The position numbers and the translations under genes are program-made. The notes under the pieces were generated by a model. It searched no databases. It was given only the letters and a program-made list of their open reading frames with translations, and was not told the origin of the DNA. Shown piece after piece: positions 10,485 through 21,510 of a stretch of 64,000 nt of DNA. The DNA comes from Clarkia xantiana subsp. parviflora (Eukaryota > Streptophyta > Magnoliopsida > Myrtales > Onagraceae): assembly GCA_036873135.1 (NCBI GenBank), contig JAPTYO010000007.1, positions 2,090,763-2,154,762 of the forward strand. Reading direction: 5' to 3'. Numbering within the stretch: the stretch's first letter is position 1; each line of letters begins with the position of its first letter.

Positions 10485-13400
10485 TCATTCAACTTCATCC
10501 CCATTCTCCTCTCCAGCACTCTCCTTAATCTCATGTATCATCTTCAACACCTGCCACATCCCGGGCCTCTGCTCCGGCGAGCTCAGCCTGCAAACCCCCG
10601 CCACCTCCACCAGCATCTCAAGCCTCCTATCCTCACCCGGCCCATCATCCGCCCGAACCGCCCGGACCCACTCGAGCAGCTCAACCGGTTCAAGAAACGG
10701 TTGCTGAGAGGGGTGCTTCCCGGTCAAAAGCTCGAGAACGAGCACTCCAAATGTGTACACATCGGATTTCGGTGTGGCTCGACGAGATGATGTTCGAGCT
10801 TCCGGGGCCCGGTATGCTGAGCTGTCAGGGTCGTCGTGGTTTGGGGAGTCGTCGGTGAGGAGGAGGGAGAGGGAGTAGTCGGTGAGACAGGCCTCGAAGT
10901 CGGTTCCTAGGAGGATGTTGGAAGATTTGAGGTTGCCGTGGATGAGCCGTGACGCTTGGTGGATGTAGCTGAGGCCTTGAGCCACGTCTTCGGCTATTTT
11001 GAGGCATGATGTCCAATGAAGGGGCTTCGCTCGTGCCGATCTTGAACCTGTTTCGAGTTGCAAGGCGCGTAAGTAACAAAATCAATTTCTAAAGACATCT
11101 GTTAATATAAACTGAATGGTGTAGTCAAATAACAATTGTCGATCAAGCTCAGAATCGAAATCTAACCGTGAAATCGACGTAATCCAGGCAAAAAAATAAT
11201 AACATAGTTTTGCCAAGATGAACTCAAACTCAACAAATATTGCATTGAGCTAGCAGGGTCAGATGATCAATAAGATTAGATATATAGGGATGACACGAAT
11301 CACAGAGAACTCGAAAAGCAAAATAAACCGTCCCGAAAAACCCCATTTCGAGTCGTATTAAAGCCCCGCGATCAGCTTCACTTCAAAAAAAAAAAAAAAA
11401 AACCTATGAAAGGACTGAAGTTTAACTCATGTTAAACCGATAGTCTTTTCAACTTTGTTGATATTTGGTTTTCCGTTCATTTTTAGGGTTAAATTTAACA
11501 GAATGGTCTGAAATAACACTTTCGCACCTTTTATATTTTGTTTTATTTAATACCTTATTTGAGAAAATGTGAAATGACAAAATTACCTCTAAAGTCAAAT
11601 TAAGAATTGATTCCCTATTTTTATATTAATCAATTTAGTCCTCAAATTTATATTCTTAAGTTTTAATTTTTACATTTGTGTCCCTATTATTTTCTCCGTC
11701 TACGCACAAGTCTACCGGCCACCACCCAAGGCCGCCGATCATCACCCAAGGCCGATGACGACCACCAATCAAGCCGGAGGCCGATGACGACCACCAATCA
11801 AGCCGGCTACCACCAAACCGGGGCCGGCCAATGAATTAAGGATTGTTGGATTATGAAACTCAATTCTTAGACATGAACATGATTTCTAGTTTAGTCATTT
11901 GGCAATGAATTAAATTTCTGATTCAATCATAAAGTGATTCTACCGGATTTCACAACTTTCCATTTAAGCCGCAGGATGTACCGCACCGCTGACACAGTTC
12001 AGTGGACACAAAAAGCTGCTGCAGCAGAGCAGTAGCATGGTAAATGACAATAATGCCACCACATCCACATGCATCACCACTCAACCCATAATGAGTCAAG
12101 AAGCAACCGTCCAACTCCACCATGATTAACCACCACCGTTGCTAAATTATTACCCCTAAGAGTGATTAATTAATTAACGTACCGTGAATGAGGTTATAGA
12201 GGCTGCCGTTGGGTTGGTAATCGAAGACGATGAGTCTCTCTCCGTTGGCCTGAAAATACGCCCTCACCGGAACTATGTTCGGGTGCCGTAGCCCACCCAC
12301 CGCCTCCATGTGCCGCTCGAACCTCTCCTCCTCTATCGCCGCCGTCTTGCTCGAATCCAGTCTTTTCACCGTCACCACCAATTGGTTGTCTAAAACAGCC
12401 TTGTACGTGGTCCCCACCATTCCTCTCCCCAGAAGCTCAGCCGAGGCCCTCATCAGCTGCTCCAGGGTGTAGTGCTCCGCCTCGCCGGAGCAGAAGACCA
12501 GGAACCCACTTCTCTGAACTCTCCGCGGTGCTAATTCTTCGGTTTTAGGTATAGCTTCGATGGACTTCTCGATCGGAACCGTGCCAGGTGGCGGTTCTGT
12601 GGCCGTTGTCGCCACTAGCTCTGTCGGCTCTTTAGGGTTTACCTCACCGTTGCTTCCTCCTCTTGCTCTGACCAACGAGAAGACGAGAAGTACTCCGGCA
12701 ATTAATAAGAAGACTCCGATGGTGAATCCCAGGATAACGCCGGTCCGACCCGGTTTCTTAAGAGGTGTGGCAGCCGGCGGCGAGAGGCCGACCACCACCG
12801 CACCCTGAGACTGCGCGCTCTGCCCCAGCGGAGCTGGGATTGAGCTCCCGTTATTGATCCCTGAGCCACCGCCGAAGAACGGCTCCGCGCATGCGCGGTT
12901 GACTGTCGCGCCGCAGAGGCCAGGGTTTCCGGCGAATGATGTAGGGCCGAAGCGAGAAAGAGTCGGTGTTAACGGAACAGAGCCGGTGAGGTTGTTGCCG
13001 GAGACGTTGAAGGCTTTGAGTGACGTCTGGTTCAGCGGCGGGAGCGGACCAGTGAAGCTGTTCCACTCGAGATGGAGCGTATCGAGGCGGTCGAGCCCGG
13101 TTATCTGACTCGGAATCGGACCGGAGAAGTCATCAGATGAGAGATCGAGAAGCCTGAGGCGGTGGAGAGAGAGTATCGACGCCGGAAAAGAACCGGAAAA
13201 CCTGTTATGGCCGAGGAAGAGGGACTTTAGGTTGAACAGGCCGGAGAGGTCAGGAACCGGACCGGAGAGCGAGTTGTTGTGGAGGCTGAGGACGCGGAGC
13301 TGGTCGAGGCGGGAGAGAGTGTCCGGCTTGAAGGTTCCCCGGAGGCCGGCGCCCTGGAGGACTAGGCGGACGACGCGGCCCTGGCCGCACTTAACGCCGC

Positions 13401-13590
13401 GCCATTGGCAGTAGTCGAAGCGCTCTGTGAGGGAGAAGAAGAGTTTATGGTTGAGGTCGGCGCCGGATTTGAATGAGAGGAGAGAGACCGCGTCGGAGGG
13501 GATGACGGCGTTGAGCTGCGGTTGGGTGGCGGCGGCGGCGGCGAGGAGGATAGAGAAGAGTTGGAGGTGGAGGGGAGTTATGGAGGGCAT
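10485..13590 (-). CDS. LRR receptor-like kinase, probable pseudokinase (At5g67200/At3g50230 type)
   Basis: Two exons, 13590-12183 and 11047-10485, join in frame (donor G/GTACGT, acceptor CAG/GTTC) to give about 656 aa, the family length. The order is signal peptide (about 1-22), LRR N-terminal cap with CQWRGVKC, about five leucine-rich repeats (75-205), a proline-rich linker, one membrane helix (about 284-306), and a cytoplasmic kinase-like domain from about 376. The glycine loop GRGMVG and the lysine in VTVKRL are present. The catalytic HRD motif is replaced by HGN (about 506-508) and DFG by TDY (about 525-527), so phosphotransfer is unlikely. It closely resembles Arabidopsis probable inactive receptor kinase At5g67200. 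It probably acts at the plasma membrane as a signalling scaffold; its ligand is unknown. The 1,135-bp intron sits within the kinase domain. Confidence 0.92.
11048..12182 (-). other. Intron of the LRR pseudokinase gene
   Basis: The intron is bounded by GTACGT (minus, from 12182) and ACAG (ending 11048). It contains an AT-rich stretch, a short direct repeat of GGCCGATGACGACCACCAATC at about 11749-11807, and no gene. Confidence 0.75.
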
Positions 13591-14896
13591 TTTAGGGAGG
13601 AAGAAGAGATTTGGCGCATTTCACTGCGGACTCCACTATCGAGAGTGAATGGGTGAGTGTGAAGAACGCAGAGAAAGGTTGTGGAGAGAAGCTGGACTGT
13701 GTGTGGAGTGGTCTTGACGAGAGTGATGAAGTGGACTGAAGTCACGTGATGGTGGGGAATTTGGAAAAAAATACTACTGGAAAGTGAAAAAGGTGCTGGT
13801 CTTTCTTGTGATTAAAATGGTATATATATATGGTGTAAATTCGTGTTATCTTATGTATTAATGATTGTATCGTGTTAAATTTAATAAATATGAACATATA
13901 CGGTAAATTTATCGTGCAATATTTTAAGAACACGATACGAATATTTTCATGTCGTGTTGTGTAAGATTATACAGTTGTACATCTCTATACGAGTTTTTTA
14001 AGCAAAAATCATAATGATGAATAGATTTATGAATTAATAAGTAAGTATTCATAAGTTTTTTTTTATAAGAAGTATTCATAAGTTAATAATATAGAGTTTA
14101 CAAATAAATACTAAAAATTAACTACTAATTGAAGCTTTTAATGTAATAAATCATATTTGTTCTAAAAATACTTAAGTATTAGTTTTAGTAGCACAATTTT
14201 ATCGTGCTATCATGTTATGATATTCAAACACGAACACGGCACGGAAGTTATATCGTGTTCGTGCTATCGTTCTCTCATATGCTAGCACGAACACAGTTTT
14301 TTTCGTACGTGTTCGTGTCGTGCTATCGTGTCATGTCACAAATTGTCAACCCTAATTGTGTCACACTATATAATTCCTGTTACGTAATGTTATAACTTTT
14401 CTACACGAAATGTGATGTTTCGCTTGTTGTCCAAATTTGGTCAGCGATCAATGTAAGCACTATACTCATCAACGTAACCCCACAAGCAGTTTAATATAGC
14501 TAAGAGACATAGCTAAGAGACATATCTGTTTAACGCCCTGAACGGGTTTCAAATTTCAAACTTCGAAGCCAAACCAGTCCTACTTGTGGTAAGTTTGTTC
14601 CGTTGAAGTTGTTATTTGAAATTTTTATTGAATACATTATAAATAATGGTTAGCTTAATTTATTATTGGATGGTACAAATATTTAGTTATGTTATATTAT
14701 TTGAATCATTTTTTGAAGGAATTATGCTTGTATATACGTGATGTCTAAATTTGTAACAATACAAATAAATGAAAAATGTAAAATACTAGCTAAAATATGT
14801 TTTAACATGCACCTTAGTAGATGAAATATGCATCGATCTGCACTTTGTTAGGTATATGAAGCTAGATGAATTTTATTTTGATGTGTATTTTGAATA
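13591..14896. other. Upstream of LRR pseudokinase; intergenic with a possible hAT relic
   Basis: 13591-13750 is the likely promoter and 5' UTR of the receptor kinase. From about 13840 to 14355 the sequence is rich in CGTGTTCGTGCTATCG motifs and ends AATTGTCAACCCTAA, like the right end of a hAT-type MITE. No matching left end or target duplication is seen, so it is at best a truncated copy. Confidence 0.35.
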
Positions 14897-15419
14897 GAGT
14901 TAATAAGTCTTTTGGTCCATGATGTTTGACATTTTTTGAGTTTTGGTCCATAATGTTTTTTTTCCTAGTTTTGGTACTATATGTTTGAAGATTTTTTCTA
15001 GTTTTGGTCCGAACGTTACGTTCCATCCATTTTTTGACATGTGCAAGTCACGTGATCCACCCTAAACTTTCAATTTTGTTCAATTTAGTCCCTCTAATAC
15101 TTTCCTAACTTTTTTTTTTGTTCAATTTATTCCCGAAGTTTCAAAAATTCAATTGGACCTATTGTCTAATTGGGGTCAATTTTGAAACTTCGGGACTAAA
15201 TTGAAAAAAAAAAGGTTAAGAAAGTATTAGAGGGACTAAATTTAAAGATTAGAGTGGATCACGTGACTTGAGCATGTCAAAAAATGGACGGAATGTACCG
15301 GTTAGACCAAAACTAGAAAAAAATCTGCAAACATATGGTACCAAAACTAGGTAAAAGAAAAATATCATTACCAAAACTGAAAAGTTGTCAAACATTATGG
15401 ACCAAAAGACCTGTTAACC
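14897..15419. mobile_element. Mutator-like foldback MITE, copy 1
   Basis: The 523-bp element is almost entirely one long inverted repeat: the left arm, with GGTCCATGATGTTTGAC, pairs with the right arm, with GTCAAACATTATGGACC. It is flanked by 9-bp near-identical duplications TTTTGAATA and TTTTAAATA (14888-14896 and 15420-15428), fitting Mutator-type insertion. Each arm has a palindromic CACGTG (15049-15054 and 15260-15265). Relatives lie at 32384, 41021 and 42685. Confidence 0.8.
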
Positions 15420-15428
15420 TTTTAAATA

Positions 15429-15759
15429 AGACATATTTGTTTTACTTAAAAACAGGCCTTACTCAATTGTTGAAGCAAAACTCCGAGACGACACAATGAG
15501 AATGAATATACTACTTACCGTGCATAATCCATCCAATTATCAAAATGCAAGGACTCAAAAAACAAAACCGCATACTTACTACTTGACACTCAAATCAAAT
15601 GCATCCCAATTCCCAACTTAACATATAAGGAGGCAAATAATAATATGTTATAAACCCAACCACGGACACATCAGACTCTCAGTATATATATTAACACTAC
15701 GACTCACATCAAATAAACTAAATCGAATGGGCAATTCCCTCACGGTGCCTTTCTTGACA
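15429..15759. other. Intergenic sequence 3' of the F-box gene
   Basis: AT-rich sequence that presumably contains the F-box gene 3' UTR. I searched it for the missing last exon of L10a and did not find it. Confidence 0.4.
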
Positions 15760-16749
15760 TCAGCCATCAAAAAAACTCCCAAAGTTTACATCATATTCAA
15801 ACACTACCACTTGGTCTTTGCTCGAATTGTACCCGACTGCTTTGTACCTCATACCTAATGGAATTGGATCAAAACAGAGCCGTAAATCATACAACTTGGT
15901 CCACCATCCATACTCCTTCATTACCCAAACACTGTAAACATGGATAAGGCTTATACATCCATCAAGCGACCCGAGTCTCCCCGTTGAACGACGCAACATG
16001 TCCGGTAAAGGGACATCCTTAAACTTCTCCACAACTGGATCAAACCAAATTATGCCCACCACCGATTTTATAACTTCAACTTTCCAGTAACAAATTCCAT
16101 TCTCGAGTGTGATTCACAACATACCATGATGCAGAACCATCTTGCGAATATTAAGGGTCGGTAAATCTGATGAGAGGAGCTTCTTCCACGAGTTTTTTCT
16201 TAATGAAAACACATACGTAGAATGCACGTTATCGTCATTTGTTGCGAAGACAATGATCGCCTTGTAGTCATCAGTAGCACGGTCATAGGTGAGGCCGTAC
16301 ATGAAGTAGTGATCCGGGAAAGTTACGCCTCTATTGATCCATTTGACTGATTTGATGTACGGATTCCATAGAATAAGGTGTTTTGATTTACGCGGAAAAT
16401 TATAGCCTATCATGAACAGTATACCGTTGCAAGAGCCGCATAGGAACGAATCACGAGCGATAAAACTTGTGATCTGGGCAGGGGGAGTAATCGTAGAGAT
16501 ATTGGAGTCGCAATCGCTAGTTATTAGGGAACGAAATTCGGGGATTAATTTCCAGGAGGGTCTTTTTGCATGATCGATATGGGCTTTGTTGAATTTAGAA
16601 TCACTGAAGATCAAAGAGCGCCATTGCTTGCAGGTAGATGAAAATCGAACCAAGGACTGTACAGGGAGTCTACTGAGAATGTCTTGTATAATCTCTTCGG
16701 GGAGGTGCGGTAGTTGTTTTCTCGTTTCCTCCATCACCATATTCGACAT
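15760..16749 (-). pseudogene. F-box protein with F-box-associated domain, broken by one in-frame stop
   Basis: Reading from the ATG at 16749 (or 16740/16734), the protein has an F-box ([20 protein letters not shown] and CKQWRSLI, about the first 50 residues) and then a type-1 F-box-associated region ([26 protein letters not shown]). F-box proteins of this kind supply substrate specificity to SCF ubiquitin ligases. A TGA at 16114-16116 stops translation after HHGML. Downstream the same frame resumes with TLENGICYWKVE and WFDPVVEKFKDVPLP and stays open to 15760, so a single substitution separates the halves. About 330 codons in all. It may encode a truncated protein of about 212 residues or be a recent pseudogene. 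Confidence 0.75.
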
Positions 16750-16941
16750 GTATAATGTTACTGCTGGCTGGGTGTTGAGATAATTATGCGGTCTCCAAAT
16801 AAGAAGAAAAAAGGAGGGACTTACGTTTTGCCAATTCTTCTTCTTCTTCAGCAAGGAGTTGACACTAAGTTGGCAATTCTGGAAGATTTGCTTTTCGTCC
16901 ATGCAATTCACCTTCTTCAGTTGGAACTTCACGGTAGCTTC

Positions 16942-17914
16942 TGATGGATATACGCCCAATTTGAACCCGTTGACTTCCAAACCGTTGTATTTTTATCGTC
17001 CCATTTATGATTGCGAATCGAAACTTCAACCCGGACACTTCGCGAGAACATCGACGACTCGGACGGGGCCGAAGCGCCCGTCCGACAGAGGCGAACTCAC
17101 CTAGGTGAGGTTGGGTGGCCACACCCGACCTCCCCTAGGGGAGATCGGGTCAGCCGACCCGATCTCTCCTAGGAGAGATCGGGTTGGCCAACCCGATCTC
17201 TCCTAGGAGAGATCGGGTCAGCCAACCCGATCTCTCCTAGGAGAGATCGGGTCAGCCAACCCGATCTCTCCTAGGAGAGATCGGGTTGGCCAACCCGATC
17301 TCCCCTAGGGGAGATCGGGTCGGCCAACCCGATCCCTCCTAGGAGGGATGGGGTTGGCCAACCCCACCCTCCCTAGGAGGGGTTGGGTGTCCTCACCCAA
17401 CCCCTACCCTTGGGGGTCGGATTTCTCCCCCCCAAGGGCCCCGACACCATCTACAGACGCCCATGCTCGGTCCACTCCGCCTACCTCCTCCGAATCCTAA
17501 GGTCTTAATTATGCGCTTAAAGGTTAACTAATTGTGCTTAAGGGCTAACGATGTCATTAAGCCACCTTAATGACACCGTTGCCTATAAATACCCCACCTT
17601 CACAACTCATTTGAACATCTTGGCCATTTGAACAATTTAGCTCTGACATCTCTCTAGCTTTATCTCTCTAGAAATATAGTTCTGACTTAGGCATCGGAGA
17701 GGGTTCACCAGGCACCACCCCCCCTCCTCCGTGCCTGGTATTGCCCCTTTTGCAGGGCAAAGGGAGAGAAGAAGAGAAGGAACCAAGGGAAGAAGGAAAG
17801 GAAGAAGGACATAGACAAAGGCAAGGCAACCCGAGAAGACCGGATCATACACATCCCCCGTAAGGAGTGGGATCAAAGCCGACACCCCGTTGACCTAGAT
17901 CCCATAACTTAACA
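16942..17914 (+). repeat. 5' LTR of the gypsy element
   Basis: 973 bp, TG to CA. It contains a tandem run of palindromic CCTAGG-centred units (about 17095-17385), a promoter with TATA box (CTATAAATA, 17583-17591) and a start region about 30 bp downstream. The TATA motif is identical in the 3' LTR. Confidence 0.92.
17095..17385. repeat. Tandem palindromic units in the 5' LTR
   Basis: Nine CCTAGG-centred palindromes (such as GATCTCTCCTAGGAGAGATC) are spaced about 34 bp apart and joined by GGGTCAGCCAACCC or GGGTTGGCCAACCC, themselves near-palindromes. The 3' LTR has seven. Single-stranded DNA or RNA from this region could fold into a long series of hairpins. Confidence 0.85.
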
Positions 17915-17965
17915 CTTGGCGCCGTCTGTAGGCTTCGGACAGAAAGCCTGGCTATTACACGAGCT

Positions 17966-20900
17966 ATGACGAACAGTAGGGTGTCCAGGCCCCAACACCC
18001 ACCCGGGGGCAATGGGCGGAGAAGAGAACCCATACCTCCAGGGAGGCGGCCTGACCCTGGGAAGCAGCCAATGCATCCAGAGCCCCAAGAAATACCACAA
18101 CCTCCTCAGCAACAGAACAATCAGGAGGGAGGACCTTCACGCCCAGCTGGGGCTGAGTCCTCCACAGCCTCCACCCCCCGGTCAAGAAGGCCACAGAGAG
18201 CAGGAGGACAACAGGGAGTGCCTTCCCACAACACGGCACCCCCTGAGGGATACTATTATGAAGAGCAACCCCAAGGGTACCCGTATGGGATGCCAGCACA
18301 GAGAGGTGGCAACCGCGCCCACACAGCATATGCAAGGCAGGCATACACCCAAGGGACTTACACTGAAGCTCAGGAGGAGGAGCAGATCCCAGCAGAAGAG
18401 CACTACCCGCACCCTCGAACAGGGCAGCGAGAGGAACAAAGAAGATATCACCAGGAGCCACCCCCAGAGGGCAGGCAACAATTTGTGCCTCCTAGGCAAC
18501 AGCAGAACAACAGGGCTTACACCCCGCTTGGGGAGGAAAGACAAGCAAGACCTCCAAGGAGGCAAGACTTCTATGAAGCACCCCAGCAGGCGTATCAAGA
18601 GTACACCTACAGTCCATACCAGCAGGGACAAGGGAACCCAGTAAGCCCAGTCTACAACTACAATGGATATCAGAGGGATTATACTCCGGCGCAGATAGTG
18701 ATCACCCCGGAGGAGATAGAAGCCATGATAACCCGGAAATTGAATGAGTCAAAGAAACCCAGCTTGCATTGTCTAAGTGACAAGACGAACCACCCTTTCA
18801 CAAAGGAACTGGAGATGAACAGGGTGCCAGACTCCCTGCACACTGTGCAAATTGCAAAGTACAACGGGAAAGGAGACCCCCTAGAGCATATCCAACAGCA
18901 TGAGGCCTCTCTATTCGGGAGGACAACTGATGAAAGATACAAGGCACTCCTTTTCCCAAACACCCTATCAGGGGTGGCCTCACATTGGTTCTTCAGCCTA
19001 CCCTCTGAGAGCATCCACTCATGGGAGCAGCTAAAAGCTAAGTTTCTGCAGAGATACCTAGGGGAGAGGAAACTCCTCAAGGGAACAGGCTCCATTGATG
19101 ATGTAAAACAAGAATACGATGAAACCCTGGCCAGTTACTACACTAGGTTCAACCAGAATATTGCAGACATCCAGGGAGACATCACTGAAGGGGAGATAAT
19201 CAGAGCCTTTATCAGAAACTTAGGTCGCTTTGGGTCAACATTGGCTGAAAAGATGGCCAAAAAGCCAGCAAGCACCTTGGAGGAGCTTGCAGGGAGAGTT
19301 AAAACGCATATTGACCTTGAGAGGCACAGGGCAAGCAAGAAGGCCAAAATCCAGGCAGCCAAGGAGGATAATCAAAGGCCAAACAAAGGCAAGCCACCCC
19401 AGGCACCACATCAAGCAAGGCAACAAGAGTGGCGTCCGCCGCAGCAGGCAAGACAACAAGAGTGGCGTCCGCCACAGCAAAGAAACCAAATGGGTGAACC
19501 CTTAAAGGCTAGAGAAATCAATGTCATTAAGTTCATCCCACTGAACGCCACTCCAGCCACCGTACTTAGAGAGATGCGGAACCAAAAGCTATGGTCACCC
19601 CCTGCAAGGTGGAGAGCCCCAATGGTAGGAAATCACAAGGATAGATGGTGTGATAACCACGAGGCTTATGGTCACGACACAAATGAATGCTTTAGCTTAA
19701 AGCTAAGCATAAACAACATCGTCCAGAGGGGAGAACTGAAGCAGTTCGTAGACCATGGGGGCAATAGTATGCAGCTGGGGCCACCACAGAAAGACAAGGG
19801 CAAGGAAAAGGTAGACTATAACCCTCCACCTAACAAAAGAGGAGTCATCAACATGATACATGGAGGAGCAGCATCAGGTGGCCCAACTGCTAATGCAAGG
19901 GAAGTCTATGCATCCAAGCTAAGTTCAGTGCCAAGGTGGAGGAAAAGACCAAGAGAAGGAGAAGAAGTGAAGATAGAGTTCTCGGAGAAGGACAAAAGCC
20001 ACATCGTCTTTCCACATGACGATGCTCTAGTTATTACTTTAGATATCGATAATTTTGATGTAAAGAGAATTTTGGTGGATGGGGGCAGCTCAGCTGACCT
20101 CCTAAGCCTGAGAGTGTTGGAAGAGATAGGGAAAACCAAAGCAGACATCAATCCGGTCAACTTCCCCCTAGTAGGCTTCTCAGGGGCAACAAGCTACCCC
20201 CTGGGGATGATAACATTGCCAGTGACCATGGGCCAAGGATGGACCCAGCTGAAGGTAAATGTCAATTTCTTGGTGGTTGAAAGCCTGGGAGCCTACAATG
20301 GGATCCTAGGAAGGACAACCATAAATCCATATGAAATAGTGCCATCCACTGTTCACCAGAAGCTGAAGTACATCACGGAGAACGGAGTGGGAGAGGTCCT
20401 GGGTGATCAACGCACTGCAAGACAATGCTATGTCAATTCAATGAGACATGGATCACACAGGACAGATACAGTGGCTATGGTCATGGCAGCAGCCAACCAG
20501 GAAAGAAGAAAGAAGGGAGGAAGACAAAGGCAAGGAAGGAGGAGGAGTGGAATGACACTCCGCCTAAGCAGACAGTTTTTTCAAACAGTGCCTACAAGGA
20601 GATACAGGGGCAAGGCTGTGAAGGTGACATCCATACCTTGGCAGCCGGACACCATAATAGGGAGCAGGACAAGGGACTCCATCCTAAGAGGCTTCCGCCA
20701 CATAGATGATATCAAGCAAATGTCGCAGGAGCCCATATCAAGCTATTTCCAGAGATTCTTCAATTATGGTGCCAACATGGACATCACAAGAGGAGAAGCA
20801 GTCAGAGCATTCATCAGACACATACACCCAAGCTCATTCGAGGCCTATGGAGGGCTCTATGAGATGGTCATGACGAGCACAATGAGAGAGCTCAAGGCAA

Positions 20901-21163
20901 AGCTGGACAGGGCATTTGAACAAGAGGCGGAACAGTTGGATGAAGTTCCAGAGAAAGGAAGAGAAGCAGACACATTGGGAGGAGGTGTCAATTTCACATT
21001 CACACCCCTCACACGCAGCATAGAAGAAATTTTCCACAAGCGCCTCAAGCAAGAGCTGCCAGCATGCAGGGAGGAAGGCAAGGCCTTCCTAGGTAGAGAT
21101 GCACGGGTTGGTGTGAGTACCATGGGACCTGGGGGCATCAAACCAACAATTGCATGGTGTTGA
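17966..21163 (+). CDS. Gag-protease polyprotein of the gypsy element with a second Gag-like segment
   Basis: 1,065 aa, starting 52 nt after the 5' LTR. Residues 1-290 are low-complexity, rich in Pro, Gln and Arg. A retrotransposon Gag domain follows (about 298-450: YNGKGDPLEHIQQHE, ALLFPNTLSGVASHWF, then the KAKFLQRYLGERK region). A modified zinc knuckle CDNHEAYGHDTNEC lies at about 561, and an aspartic protease motif VDGGSSADLL at about 703. After the protease, residues about 912-988 (IDDIKQMSQEPISSYFQRF ... GEAVRAFIRHI) resemble the first Gag segment IDDVKQEYDETLASYYTRF ... GEIIRAFIRNL. The frame ends with no polymerase. The protein would assemble retrotransposon particles; any mobility would need enzymes from another element. 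Confidence 0.88.
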   Translation: MTNSRVSRPQHPPGGNGRRREPIPPGRRPDPGKQPMHPEPQEIPQPPQQQNNQEGGPSRPAGAESSTASTPRSRRPQRAGGQQGVPSHNTAPPEGYYYEEQPQGYPYGMPAQRGGNRAHTAYARQAYTQGTYTEAQEEEQIPAEEHYPHPRTGQREEQRRYHQEPPPEGRQQFVPPRQQQNNRAYTPLGEERQARPPRRQDFYEAPQQAYQEYTYSPYQQGQGNPVSPVYNYNGYQRDYTPAQIVITPEEIEAMITRKLNESKKPSLHCLSDKTNHPFTKELEMNRVPDSLHTVQIAKYNGKGDPLEHIQQHEASLFGRTTDERYKALLFPNTLSGVASHWFFSLPSESIHSWEQLKAKFLQRYLGERKLLKGTGSIDDVKQEYDETLASYYTRFNQNIADIQGDITEGEIIRAFIRNLGRFGSTLAEKMAKKPASTLEELAGRVKTHIDLERHRASKKAKIQAAKEDNQRPNKGKPPQAPHQARQQEWRPPQQARQQEWRPPQQRNQMGEPLKAREINVIKFIPLNATPATVLREMRNQKLWSPPARWRAPMVGNHKDRWCDNHEAYGHDTNECFSLKLSINNIVQRGELKQFVDHGGNSMQLGPPQKDKGKEKVDYNPPPNKRGVINMIHGGAASGGPTANAREVYASKLSSVPRWRKRPREGEEVKIEFSEKDKSHIVFPHDDALVITLDIDNFDVKRILVDGGSSADLLSLRVLEEIGKTKADINPVNFPLVGFSGATSYPLGMITLPVTMGQGWTQLKVNVNFLVVESLGAYNGILGRTTINPYEIVPSTVHQKLKYITENGVGEVLGDQRTARQCYVNSMRHGSHRTDTVAMVMAAANQERRKKGGRQRQGRRRSGMTLRLSRQFFQTVPTRRYRGKAVKVTSIPWQPDTIIGSRTRDSILRGFRHIDDIKQMSQEPISSYFQRFFNYGANMDITRGEAVRAFIRHIHPSSFEAYGGLYEMVMTSTMRELKAKLDRAFEQEAEQLDEVPEKGREADTLGGGVNFTFTPLTRSIEEIFHKRLKQELPACREEGKAFLGRDARVGVSTMGPGGIKPTIAWC

Positions 21164-21510
21164 AGGTGGAAGTGGAAGAAATGATCTACAATGGAAGCTT
21201 CAAGGAGTATGTGGCAACAGACACAGTGACCACCCCATATCCTTAGTTTCATATCTAGCATTTCGCATATTTTAGCTTTACAAGCTTTTCAAAAAACAAC
21301 TCTTGAGAAGGAGAACTCACGAAGTTACTCCAACTCTACAACTATCTTCAATTTCCTACAAAGGATGTCTTGGTGCACCAAGGCATCCCGAGTGTACAAA
21401 AACATGAATGCTCCTAAGAGAGTAGTAGTTATTCAAAAGCATTTACCAGTGAATGTGATGTTACAATCACCAAGTTATCCTTACACAGATATGACTTCAA
21501 GTCAACAACA

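Noticed and set aside
10825..13648. Several plus- and minus-strand frames of 60-90 codons over the LRR kinase
   Set aside because: They overlap the kinase exons in other frames and have no conserved motifs.
16865..17122. Minus-strand frame shared by both LTRs (also at 26771-26986)
   Set aside because: It is an LTR sequence frame that happens to be open; not a gene.
18182..18631. Long minus-strand frame opposite the gypsy Gag N-terminus
   Set aside because: A shadow of the Pro/Gln/Arg-rich Gag region; it has no splice structure or domain, unlike the antisense gene at 22936-25234.
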